Shown here: piece by piece, positions 23,783 through 31,160 of the stretch
Layout of the letters: every line of letters begins with the position of its first letter
Position numbering within the stretch: the first letter of the stretch is position 1
From: RI-92 sp037384645
GTDB taxonomy: Bacteria > Pseudomonadota > Gammaproteobacteria > UBA6429 > Thiohalophilaceae
Length of the DNA stretch: 32,202 nt
Assembly (NCBI GenBank): GCA_037384645.1
Contig: JARRNT010000048.1
Location: forward strand, 1-32,202
Reading direction: 5' to 3'
The notes under the pieces: model-generated
Database searches by the model: none
Seen by the model: the letters and a program-made list of their open reading frames with translations, nothing else
What the model was told of the DNA's origin: nothing
Program-made: the position numbers and the translations under genes

Positions 23783-25525
23783 TTAATCCAGCTCATGTGA
23801 CACGGATACAATCGTCTCGGCACGCAACCTGGCACCCATGAACAGGCTTTCCATCATTGCCACATCCGGGTTCTGGTTATCGCGAAAGAGATCCGCCATG
23901 AACCCATAGGCCATCGCCTGGTACTTCAACTCGGCACTGAAACTCACCGAATCGGCCGCACCAACCTGGATCTTGTAGGTCACCGTATCACTGCCAGTGT
24001 TAAAATTATCATCGCTCATGGCATTGCCTATGACTCGGATATCATTACTGACGCTATTCTTATCGAAACCGGCAGGCGGGATGCGGTTGTCCTTGATATA
24101 GTCCGCAGCTCGCAGCAAGGTATACGTAACTTTGTGGTCCGTGTCCTGCATCACGGCCTCGTAGATCTGGACCTGGTCGGCTTGGGTAATGACATCATAA
24201 TGCGGTTCATAACGCAGCTGATCGGTGTCACCATCAGCGCCGACGATACTGCCATCCGGATTTGTTCCGCCGGACTCAAATAATAATCTACCCTCATCAT
24301 CGCGCACCACGAAATGAATATACGTACGGCGTGACGGAAAGCTGGTTGGCAGTTTATGCCCGGAACGATTATTGATCCGCAGTTTCACAGTCAGTATTCC
24401 AGAGTCCAGACTCTGCTCGACCACTTCGATATCTGCCGCTGAAGCCAGCATGTCACGGGTCCGCAGGATCGCAGTATCAAACCCGTTAGCGGTTATCCCC
24501 AATATTGCCTTGTTCTGGCCAAGAATATCGAGCATGGTGGTATTGGCACCCACCAGGGTATGCCGTGAAAAATGATTACGCGCCGGCAGTGAAACCGGAC
24601 GGGTGGAGATCTTGACGCCGTCGGTTTTTGGCATATGACAGTCCTGGCAACTGCGTGCAGTGTCTCCCACAGCAAACGCGCTGTTTTCCCATTCCGTATA
24701 GACCATTTGTTCAGGGAATTCGGACTCCGGCGTCGTGCTGACCACATTGCCGGCACTGTCGACAAATGGGGTCTTCAGATTATGACAGGTAGCACACATA
24801 GCTGAACTGGAAATATGCGTAGCATAAACCGGTCGAAAGTCCGTTTTGTTCAACATCGGCTCAATCGCCGGATCCTGATACTGGCCGAACGCGGTCCGTT
24901 CTGACTCGCCCAGGTCGACCAGGGTGAATTTGCCGGAGAATCCCTCGAGCGTGCCCAACTTACCATCATCGTCGATCTGGTGACAGGCGGTACAACTGAC
25001 ACCGTCCATCGCATGATTGAAGTACGGATTGTCCGGGTTCAAAAATCCCTTACCGAACAACTCAATGCTGGAGCCTTCATAGCCCGCCTCCACGTTAGCC
25101 ATGGGTGCATGACACCGGGAGCATTTGCTATCAAGTACCGATTTCAGGGCCGGGTTGCGCCGGATCTCGCTGGCGACTTTCGCCCGCCAGAATGGATCGC
25201 GGGTGGAGTTGGCCATCATTGATGTCGACCAGTCGGATTGAATGGAAACATCCGTAGAGCTGGAATCCGTTAATTGATTATGGCATGTCGCACAGTTGTT
25301 AGAACCTGAAAAATGAGTGGATCTGAAACTTGCATCACTGGCCACAATCGGCAATACCTGACTCTCTTCATTGGTATATAGCTTGACAGTCCTTTCCTCA
25401 CCACCGCCAGCACTACCAGTGCTATCAGCACTATCAGCACCACCACATCCGCTTAACCATAATGCTGACAAGATCCAGAACATTGTTCGCAGCCATATAC
25501 GCGACCGAGTTACCGTTATATCCAT
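23783..25525 (-). CDS. Five-haem cytochrome c lipoprotein
   Basis: This 580-residue exported protein carries five CxxCH haem-binding motifs at residues 78-82, 135-139, 178-182, 244-248 and 293-297 (CATCH, CSRCH, CTACH, CATCH, CQDCH). A signal peptide ends in LSGCGG with lipidated Cys at 27, so it is likely membrane-anchored. Residues after 320 have no haem motif and form a beta-rich domain (IEVVEQSLDSGILTVKLRINNRSGHKLPTSFPSRR), like the C-terminal region of cytochrome c554-like multihaem proteins. Start ATG 25525 (MDITVTRSR) is chosen over an in-frame GTG at 25537. It may shuttle electrons to or from a periplasmic partner, or act in sulfur, nitrogen or metal redox chemistry; no reductase gene lies beside it. 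Confidence 0.88.
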   Translation of the reverse strand: MDITVTRSRIWLRTMFWILSALWLSGCGGADSADSTGSAGGGEERTVKLYTNEESQVLPIVASDASFRSTHFSGSNNCATCHNQLTDSSSTDVSIQSDWSTSMMANSTRDPFWRAKVASEIRRNPALKSVLDSKCSRCHAPMANVEAGYEGSSIELFGKGFLNPDNPYFNHAMDGVSCTACHQIDDDGKLGTLEGFSGKFTLVDLGESERTAFGQYQDPAIEPMLNKTDFRPVYATHISSSAMCATCHNLKTPFVDSAGNVVSTTPESEFPEQMVYTEWENSAFAVGDTARSCQDCHMPKTDGVKISTRPVSLPARNHFSRHTLVGANTTMLDILGQNKAILGITANGFDTAILRTRDMLASAADIEVVEQSLDSGILTVKLRINNRSGHKLPTSFPSRRTYIHFVVRDDEGRLLFESGGTNPDGSIVGADGDTDQLRYEPHYDVITQADQVQIYEAVMQDTDHKVTYTLLRAADYIKDNRIPPAGFDKNSVSNDIRVIGNAMSDDNFNTGSDTVTYKIQVGAADSVSFSAELKYQAMAYGFMADLFRDNQNPDVAMMESLFMGARLRAETIVSVSHELD

Positions 25526-25809
25526 TCTGTTTACCACTACTGTACCGGGTTATGAACTGAAAAATCCGGGTCATGCCATAGTCGGATTACATGTTCATTT
25601 ATTTATAGGTTCCGACGGGGATTTTAAATAGTGATACGAAGCGAGTTTCTCTATCTGCGAACTCAATCACAATCATCAGCGGAATAATCTTTCCCCAGCA
25701 AACCAGTCAGATATAGGTAAATTTACGTGGTCAGGTTGCAGGTTAAATACCGGCGTCAGCCTCGCATAGACGTGCTAAACTTAAGGCGCAATCATAATTT
25801 CATCTGCCA

Positions 25810-26034
25810 ATGGAAATGAAACGCTGTACCTGTGGAGCCGAAGCCGAGGTTCGTCGCGTGACCCGCCGCACAGCGGATGGTCGTGACGAAATAGTTTATC
25901 GTGTGATTTGTCCTGTTTGCGGACAGCATGGCCCCGCCATACCGGCAGCTGACAAGGACGAGGCAACGGCGATTGCCGAGGCTGTCCAGGCCTGGAATGA
26001 TATGATTGCCGGACTGCGTCCATCCTATAGTTGA
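25810..26034 (+). CDS. Lar-like zinc-ribbon protein
   Basis: This 74-residue protein has a CxC pair (C6, C8) and a CPVCG pair (C34, C37) around a beta-hairpin with RRTADGRDEIVYRVICP, then a helix with AIAEAVQAWN. The pattern CxxC-like knuckle, CxxCG and AWN is that of Lar-family restriction-alleviation proteins of phages and plasmids; here the first knuckle is CxC. No phage genes surround it and it is probably a single gene. Zinc binding is likely; anti-restriction activity is only a family inference. The second ATG at 25816 is also possible. Confidence 0.6.
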   Translation: MEMKRCTCGAEAEVRRVTRRTADGRDEIVYRVICPVCGQHGPAIPAADKDEATAIAEAVQAWNDMIAGLRPSYS

Positions 26035-26094
26035 TCACAGCCCTCCACTATATATACCGACATACCCTGACATTTAGCCGATTACTACTTAAAT

Positions 26095-27060
26095 ATGAAA
26101 CGAATCCTGCACTCTTTTATTAATAAGTATTTACCCAGATTTTCAATCAAAGCCTTTTTGCTTCTGCTCGGGATATGTATAAGCAATATGGCATTAGCAG
26201 CAGATAGGCTCGCCTTGCAAAAAGTAACAGGGAATGTCTATGCGATCGTCGGGAGCATGGGCAACCGCAATGCGGACAACCTGGGTAATAATGCCACTTT
26301 TGGTTTCGTCGTGACCCCTGCTGGTGTGGTTCTCATCGATTCGGGTGGCAGTTATCTGGGTGCACAACGCCTGGCTGCCGTAATCAAACGTGTTACCGAC
26401 AAACCGGTTGTGAGGGTGATCAATACCGGTGGCCAGGATCATCGCTGGCTGGGCAACGGCTATTTCAAACAGCGAGGAGCCACGATCATTGCAAGCCATG
26501 CTGCCGTGCAGGATCAGAAGGCCCGAACCCAGGACCAGTTTTTTATGCTCGGCAATCTGGTTGGGGTCAAGGGGCTTCAGGGCACAAACCCGGTGTACGC
26601 CTCACGAACTTTTGATCACAAGATGTCGTTTTCTCTGGGGGGAACGCGATTCGAACTGTTTCATAGCGGACCGGCGCATACTCCCGGTGACAGTTATGTC
26701 TGGTTGCCCAAACAGCGCGTGATGTTTAGCGGAGACATTGTCTTTACCGAACGCATGCTTGGGATACTCGGCTATTCTCACAGTAAAAGCTGGATTCAGG
26801 TGTTTGAACGCATGGCATCCTACCATCCGAAATACCTTGTACCCGGGCACGGTCGGCCTACCACCCTGAAACGAGCGAATGCCGACACGTATGACTACCT
26901 GGTTTTCCTGCGCCGTGCAGTCGCCAGGTTTATGAAGTCCGGTGGTGATATCAGTGATGTCGGCAAAATAGACCAGAGCAAATTCAAGTACCTGTTGAAT
27001 TTCGACACACTCGCCGGTCGTAATGCACAACGAGTCTATAGCGAACTTGAATGGGAATGA
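26095..27060 (+). CDS. Exported metallo-beta-lactamase-fold protein with an altered zinc motif
   Basis: This 321-residue protein has a signal peptide (residues about 1-36, cut near MALA/ADR), so it acts in the periplasm. The fold is recognised by NVYAIVGS, GFVVTPAGVVLIDSGGS, then NTGGQDHRWLGNGYF at 110-124, GPAHTPGDS (H195), FSGDIVF (D214) and VPGHGRPT (H252). The usual HxHxDH is T111-x-G113-x-D115-H116: two histidines of the first zinc site are gone, while D115, H116, D214 and H252, the second site, remain. Relatives with the NTGGQDH version are, I believe, not rare, so this may be a distinct one-metal subfamily. Substrate unknown. A TTGATC/TATATA pair upstream (26031-26056) is a poor promoter candidate. 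Confidence 0.85.
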   Translation: MKRILHSFINKYLPRFSIKAFLLLLGICISNMALAADRLALQKVTGNVYAIVGSMGNRNADNLGNNATFGFVVTPAGVVLIDSGGSYLGAQRLAAVIKRVTDKPVVRVINTGGQDHRWLGNGYFKQRGATIIASHAAVQDQKARTQDQFFMLGNLVGVKGLQGTNPVYASRTFDHKMSFSLGGTRFELFHSGPAHTPGDSYVWLPKQRVMFSGDIVFTERMLGILGYSHSKSWIQVFERMASYHPKYLVPGHGRPTTLKRANADTYDYLVFLRRAVARFMKSGGDISDVGKIDQSKFKYLLNFDTLAGRNAQRVYSELEWE

Positions 27061-27387
27061 GAAGATATAGCCTGGTCGAATAACGATTTCGTTCAGGTCT
27101 AAACCAAATTTATTCTGGAGTTAACAGTTCCACCCGGATGACTGCCGGCGATCAGGCATCCTCCCATCGAAGCGGCTTATCATTTGTCGCCACACCGGGA
27201 TCTGTCGGTGACAACGCGTAAGTGCCTGTAATACCTTACTCGTATGGACGAATTCAAGCTGATACCCCGGCTAATCACTGGCGTTTACCGGCTGGATAGT
27301 TCGCCATTTTGCAAAGACAGAGTTGATCATTAGCAGATATTCTAGTATATAAGCTCTCACTAATATTCAATCGAAGTATTCATCAAG
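27061..27387 (+). other. Intergenic region before the SCO1 unit
   Basis: No gene with good support was seen in this 327-base stretch. A 29-codon frame starting at ATG 27244 lacks a ribosome site and was not called. The right end holds the promoter described at 27323-27351. Confidence 0.4.
27323..27351 (+). promoter_or_regulatory. Candidate promoter of the SCO1 unit
   Basis: TTGATC at 27323-27328 (TTGA matches) and TATATA at 27346-27351 are separated by 17 bases; an overlapping TATAAG at 27348 is an alternative -10. Predicted start near 27358 gives a leader of about 30 bases to the ATG at 27388. Confidence 0.45.
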
Positions 27388-27924
27388 ATGCACTTGGAAG
27401 CCAGGCAATCAGACGGTAATCCGGCCGAATCAAAACAGGAGAAATCGCCAGTTTGGCTATACGTCACGATCGGCATTCTGTTTATTCCATTGGCAGTCGC
27501 GATCTATATGGCGATGAGCGACAGTAAAACCGGTATTATCGCCCGGGTCGATCGCAATTGTAATTTGCAGCAGGGTCCCTGTCAGGCGGTGTTTCCGAAT
27601 GGGGATAAAGTGACTTTGTCCATTTCACCCCGCCCCATCGAGGAGCGCAAGCAATTACACATCACCGTACACACGCAAGGCATCAACGCAAAATCAGTGT
27701 ATGTGGATTTTCGCGGCCAGAATATGTACATGGGGTATAACCGACCAAAACTGAAATCGGTCGGTCCCGGTCAGTTCGCAGGTACCTGGGTCCTTGCCAG
27801 CTGTGGGCTGTTTGTGGAACACATGGAATGGCAGACCGTCGTCCTTATCCAGACAGCAAAACAGAGAATGTCAGCGCCATTTCCGCTTGTGACCCAGCCA
27901 ATAACAGGAGGTTCCACGCAATGA
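27388..27924 (+). CDS. Membrane-anchored protein of unknown function, partner of SCO1
   Basis: This 178-residue protein has a short N-terminal cytoplasmic part, one transmembrane helix at about residues 22-43 (VWLYVTIGILFIPLAVAIYMAM) and a periplasmic beta-rich domain. That domain holds C58 and C65 (RNCNLQQGPCQAVF), C139, and a Met-containing stretch QNMYMGYNRP near 111-120. The layout, with a membrane anchor and Cys/Met-rich outer domain, resembles FixH-like copper or oxidase-related proteins, but that is an impression. Its stop overlaps the SCO1 start by four bases (ATGA), strongly implying linked function, likely in copper delivery to a cytochrome oxidase. Confidence 0.75.
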   Translation: MHLEARQSDGNPAESKQEKSPVWLYVTIGILFIPLAVAIYMAMSDSKTGIIARVDRNCNLQQGPCQAVFPNGDKVTLSISPRPIEERKQLHITVHTQGINAKSVYVDFRGQNMYMGYNRPKLKSVGPGQFAGTWVLASCGLFVEHMEWQTVVLIQTAKQRMSAPFPLVTQPITGGSTQ

Positions 27925-28535
27925 ACTCAGGAAACAAGATTGTCATTATAACCGCGACGATCATTCTGCTTGTGGGGGGCATTGCGCTCTGGCATTTCAA
28001 GACAAACCAGACAAACAATTCATCCGGCTTTACTGAAGCACCAAAGGGAGGCGACTTTACCCTGCAATCTGCAAGTGGGCCATTTAGCCTCAAGGCCCAA
28101 CGTGGCAAGGTTGTGTTGCTTTATTTCGGATACACGCACTGCCCGGATGTGTGTCCGACCACGCTTACCGGAATAGCACAGGCATTCAAGGCATTGAAAA
28201 AGAACGAGCTGGCACAAGTCGAGGCCGTCTTCGTCAGCGTCGACCCCGAGCGGGATTCTCCGAAGAAGCTCGCAGCCTATACAAAGTTCTTTAGTCCTTC
28301 CATCATTGGCGTTACCGGCACGCCCAGGCAGATCGCCCGAGTTGCAAAACAGTTCGGTGCGGTCTACCGCAAGGTCAAGAATCCATCCGGCAAGGGTTAC
28401 CTGATCAGTCATTCCGCTAATACCTATGTCATTGCGCCCGACGGAACACTGAATACCATTTTCCCCGATGCCACGCCCCCCAGAAAAATTGACCAGGTAA
28501 TTCGCAGTTTACTGACCCAGGGCCAAAACAAGTAA
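27921..28535 (+). CDS. SCO1/SenC-family copper chaperone
   Basis: This 204-residue protein delivers copper to the CuA centre of cytochrome c oxidase or regulates thiol redox in the periplasm. It has an N-terminal membrane anchor (about residues 6-25) and a thioredoxin fold with the copper site C74-x3-C78 (CPDVC) and H164 (SHSANTYVI). The core blocks are VVLLYFGYTHCPDVCPTTL, FVSVDPERDSPKKLAAY and DGTLNTIFP. ATG 27921 follows an AGGAGG site (27906-27911) and overlaps the upstream stop. No oxidase gene is in the window. It converges with the beta-barrel gene. Confidence 0.93.
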   Translation: MNSGNKIVIITATIILLVGGIALWHFKTNQTNNSSGFTEAPKGGDFTLQSASGPFSLKAQRGKVVLLYFGYTHCPDVCPTTLTGIAQAFKALKKNELAQVEAVFVSVDPERDSPKKLAAYTKFFSPSIIGVTGTPRQIARVAKQFGAVYRKVKNPSGKGYLISHSANTYVIAPDGTLNTIFPDATPPRKIDQVIRSLLTQGQNK

Positions 28536-28591
28536 CCGGATTGAACACATAGCCTGTCTGGATTCTCCGATATCTCACACCAGGCGTGGAC

Positions 28592-29707
28592 TCAGAACCG
28601 TATGGGCAGCGACGCCATCACTGATAAATCATTCGCATCACGCGTTAAGCCAATTCCCAGCGACAGGTTGAACAGGGTCCCTCGTCCGACCAGGGTCGAA
28701 CCACCAAGCAGCAGAGTGCCAATGGTGCGCGTACTGCCCGCCTGCGGGCTACCGTTAACACGGGTTTCCTGTTGATAAGTCATCACCAGCGACAGGCTCA
28801 TCGAGGTTCGCGGATTCAAGGCCAGGTAGCCGGCAACACTGGCAGAGACGAGCGGCCCGGGCTGAATAGCATTTTCTTCAAAGCTGTGTTGATACGACAT
28901 GGCACTGACCAGTACCAGTGGATCCTGGCGCCGGGTGAGTGACAGGCCGGCTTGCAGCGCCTGATAACCTGCGCCCAGTGATACGCCGTTGCTGCTAAGC
29001 GTGCCATTACCGGTATTCCAGCTCAGGCTACCAATCACATTCGATACCTCACCTACTCCTCCCGACAAGGTTTTCGCCAGAGTGAGTTGCACATCACCCT
29101 GCCCCGTTCCGGACTGCGTGGTCGAACTGACAGGCGAAAAATTTACCCTGGTCAGTGTCTGGGTTCGTCGCCAGTGATACGGGACAGCAATTGCAAGCTG
29201 GGCATCACCCGGCAAGCCATAGCGCAAAATCATGCTGGCAGTAATACTGTCGCTGTTAATTTCGGTCTGGCTGGCAATTACGCCACTGCCGGTGCTCAGA
29301 AAGCTCGGAGTACTATCTTCCTGGCGCACATAAAGCAAACGCGGCTCCAGCTCTAACCGGCCAGGGGCTAACAACACGGCACCGGCACGCGTCAATGAAC
29401 GTTCCAGTGCGCGTTCCGCCATGGACTCATCGGCAACGACCAGGCCGGGCGATGTTGTCACATTGTCCTTTTCTTTTTCGACCTGTGCTGGCGCCGGCTG
29501 TTTAGGCTTTTCATGACGAGATGGCACTACTTCGACCTGTTGCTCCAGCGCCTTAACCCGCTCTAACAATTCAAGGATAACCTGGTCACGTTGTCGAAGC
29601 TGATACTCGAAGGATTGAGTTTGTTGTTCCGCGGCTGCGACCGGCGCACTGCCCGACATCACCAGTGCAATCCAGAATCCCGCCAGCTTGATGCATCGAT
29701 TTCGCAT
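28592..29707 (-). CDS. Outer-membrane beta-barrel transporter with coiled-coil N-terminus (FapF-like)
   Basis: This 371-residue protein has a signal peptide (about 1-26, cut near VAAA/EQQ), a coiled coil at about 30-60 (YQLRQRDQVILELLERVKALEQQVE), a Pro/Lys/Glu-rich linker to 90, and then an antiparallel beta-barrel. The barrel starts near LAPGRLELEPRLLYV, has many alternating strands with aromatic girdle residues and ends in aromatic Phe (SLPIRF). The arrangement of coiled coil plus barrel is that of FapF, the secretion pore of the Fap functional amyloid system, although the sequence is also like general transporter-family proteins. It lies six bases after the C39 peptidase stop, so they are co-transcribed. 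Assignment rests on architecture and neighbour. Confidence 0.75.
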   Translation of the reverse strand: MRNRCIKLAGFWIALVMSGSAPVAAAEQQTQSFEYQLRQRDQVILELLERVKALEQQVEVVPSRHEKPKQPAPAQVEKEKDNVTTSPGLVVADESMAERALERSLTRAGAVLLAPGRLELEPRLLYVRQEDSTPSFLSTGSGVIASQTEINSDSITASMILRYGLPGDAQLAIAVPYHWRRTQTLTRVNFSPVSSTTQSGTGQGDVQLTLAKTLSGGVGEVSNVIGSLSWNTGNGTLSSNGVSLGAGYQALQAGLSLTRRQDPLVLVSAMSYQHSFEENAIQPGPLVSASVAGYLALNPRTSMSLSLVMTYQQETRVNGSPQAGSTRTIGTLLLGGSTLVGRGTLFNLSLGIGLTRDANDLSVMASLPIRF

Positions 29708-29713
29708 GGCAGT

Positions 29714-30337
29714 TTACTTGAGAACAGGAAAGGATCCGATCCGGGCACGTAACAACCCGGGCTCGGACAATTCACCCTGTCGGGTCACGACAAAGCCGAC
29801 ATGACCGACCTTGCGATATGCTATCCAGGACTGGACAAATCGATGGCGTGACATTGTCACGTTGCCGAAGGCCGGATCAGCCAGCAATACGCTGTGTGCT
29901 GTCGCGCCACGAAATACTACGAAATGCGGATAGCCTTCAACATTAGTCGGCACAATCACCGGTGCGCGCTGCAACAGGTCATCAAATGTCATACGCCCCA
30001 TACCGATACCCTGTAAACCTATGCGCGAGGTGTAGCGTTTCATGTCCAGCAAGGAAAAGCCCTGACGCTGACGCACCAGGTCCGGATTGGCAAAATATTC
30101 CGGCCGATTGATCAGGCCCAGTGCAACGCTGCGTTCGGTGACCGGCAGACCATACTGATAGCGCAGGACCGTAGCCAGTGCTGCCGCCGCACAACTTAAC
30201 TCCCATTGCTGCAGAATTACATAACGCGTACGCATCTCCTGCAATGATTGAACCGGGCTATGTGCTGATGCTAACGGAATACATATCGACGCCGACAACA
30301 GGCACATAACCAGACGTGCAAAAACGATTGAATGCAT
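29714..30337 (-). CDS. Periplasmic C39-family cysteine peptidase (FapD-like)
   Basis: This 207-residue protein has a signal peptide (about 1-25, cut near ASA/HSP) and then one C39 peptidase domain, with no ABC transporter domains attached. Catalytic residues are visible: C49 in QQWELSCAAAAL with oxyanion Gln 43 or 44, H138 in YPHFVVF and D154 in LLADPAFG. Stand-alone exported C39 peptidases are FapD-like in Fap amyloid loci, and related ones may trim double-glycine leaders. The upstream gene encodes a small protein with such a motif and the downstream gene is a barrel, so it may process that protein in the periplasm. No ribosome site is clear before ATG 30337; an alternative start at the Met in LVMCLL is possible. 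Confidence 0.82.
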   Translation of the reverse strand: MHSIVFARLVMCLLSASICIPLASAHSPVQSLQEMRTRYVILQQWELSCAAAALATVLRYQYGLPVTERSVALGLINRPEYFANPDLVRQRQGFSLLDMKRYTSRIGLQGIGMGRMTFDDLLQRAPVIVPTNVEGYPHFVVFRGATAHSVLLADPAFGNVTMSRHRFVQSWIAYRKVGHVGFVVTRQGELSEPGLLRARIGSFPVLK

Positions 30338-30349
30338 ATTCAGACAGAC

Positions 30350-30388
30350 GGGCTTGCCTGCGATAACCTGAGTTTCACAGGCAAGCCC
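30350..30388 (-). other. Strong hairpin between the small-protein gene and the peptidase gene
   Basis: GGGCTTGCCTG at 30350-30360 and CAGGCAAGCCC at 30378-30388 form a perfect 11-pair stem with a 17-base loop. It starts 12 bases after the small-protein stop and ends 12 bases before the peptidase start. It lacks a following T run, so it is more likely an mRNA-stability or translation-blocking element than a full terminator. This would favour more small protein than peptidase. Confidence 0.6.
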
Positions 30389-30400
30389 AATGGCCTCGGT

Positions 30401-30739
30401 TTACCTGGCCCAAATAGCGGTGTAAGTAGTATCACCCGGGCTGGTATGAGCACCACTTGGTGAACCGGTACCATCGCCGTTAGTCGCATGCAGCGGCACC
30501 GACACGTCGGGCCCGGCAATGGTATAGTCACCTCCCGCGATCGCTGCCCCTTTGGGACTATTAAGCACGGCATCCGTGGAGATCACCGGGCATACAAATC
30601 CGGATACGGTTTCGACGCCGCCTGCGGCAATGCTATCCATTTGCGTGTCGTTGAGAGTCAATGGTTTCGCGCTCACAGTACTTGCCAGCAGCCATGATGC
30701 AGCGACGACCACACCCAATTGAGTTGCGTGTTTCAGCAT
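30401..30739 (-). CDS. Small Sec-exported protein with a double-glycine motif, putative peptidase substrate
   Basis: This 112-residue protein is not recognised by name. It has a signal peptide (about 1-24, cut near VSA/KP), then LTLNDTQMDSIAAGG at 27-41, a stretch that reads like a bacteriocin double-glycine leader (hydrophobic spacing, acidic and polar residues, terminal Gly-Gly). The rest (42-112) is small, has one Cys (C50), is Gly/Ala/Ser/Thr-rich and ends in TAIWAR. A strong GGAGG lies eight bases before ATG 30739. It heads an operon with the C39 peptidase and beta-barrel, suggesting it is the substrate or cargo. No imperfect repeats like those of FapC are seen, so it is not a typical amyloid subunit. 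Confidence 0.75.
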   Translation of the reverse strand: MLKHATQLGVVVAASWLLASTVSAKPLTLNDTQMDSIAAGGVETVSGFVCPVISTDAVLNSPKGAAIAGGDYTIAGPDVSVPLHATNGDGTGSPSGAHTSPGDTTYTAIWAR

Positions 30740-31160
30740 AGTAAAGCCTCCATGTTTGAATGTTTATAATCACTACCCATCCGGTTCGCCCGGACAATTC
30801 AAGCATGCGCGACTGATATCACACTTGCATCACGGAGACTTCACAAAAGTATCACGCAGGGAAATCCGCAAATCGGAGCGTACTCGGTGAATCACTTGAC
30901 TCAACGACGACGATGACAGGGATATGATGAATGCACTCGCAACAATTTAAATATTCGTTAATATATTTATATTCCAGGCATCTGAATCTCATAAAGCCAT
31001 CAGCCTGACCTGGGCCTTATCCTGTATATCTTTCTTATACCCCTATTTCGCGTGGCATGCCGCTCCTCACGGGAGGTCATGACCGGGAACAAACCCGCAA
31101 GTCATAAACCAGGAATAGGTCGATTCTTATTGCGGACTATTATGCTGTACGCAGGACAGT
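30740..31160. other. Intergenic region upstream of the peptide-peptidase-barrel operon
   Basis: No gene was seen in this 421-base stretch. It contains a short inverted repeat TCCGG-TTCGC-CCGGA (30780-30794) in the leader of the small-protein gene, an AT-rich patch near 30950-30975, and the perfect palindrome GGTCATGACC (31075-31084). Promoter elements for the small-protein gene must lie here, but no convincing -35/-10 pair was found; a TATAAA on the minus strand near 30970 is the best guess. Confidence 0.35.

Noticed and set aside
27244..27333. A 29-codon frame (ATG 27244) upstream of the SCO1 unit
   Set aside because: It is very short, has no ribosome site and overlaps the -35 box of the likely promoter.
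28592..30739. Full Fap amyloid operon
   Set aside because: Only FapD-like and FapF-like genes are present; no FapA chaperone and no repeat-bearing FapB or FapC subunit is in the window, so the full name is not used.
30741..30760. Cyclic di-GMP riboswitch in front of the small-protein gene
   Set aside because: The AAAGCCTCC seen on the plus strand is just the complement of the GGAGG ribosome site, and no other conserved riboswitch element is present.
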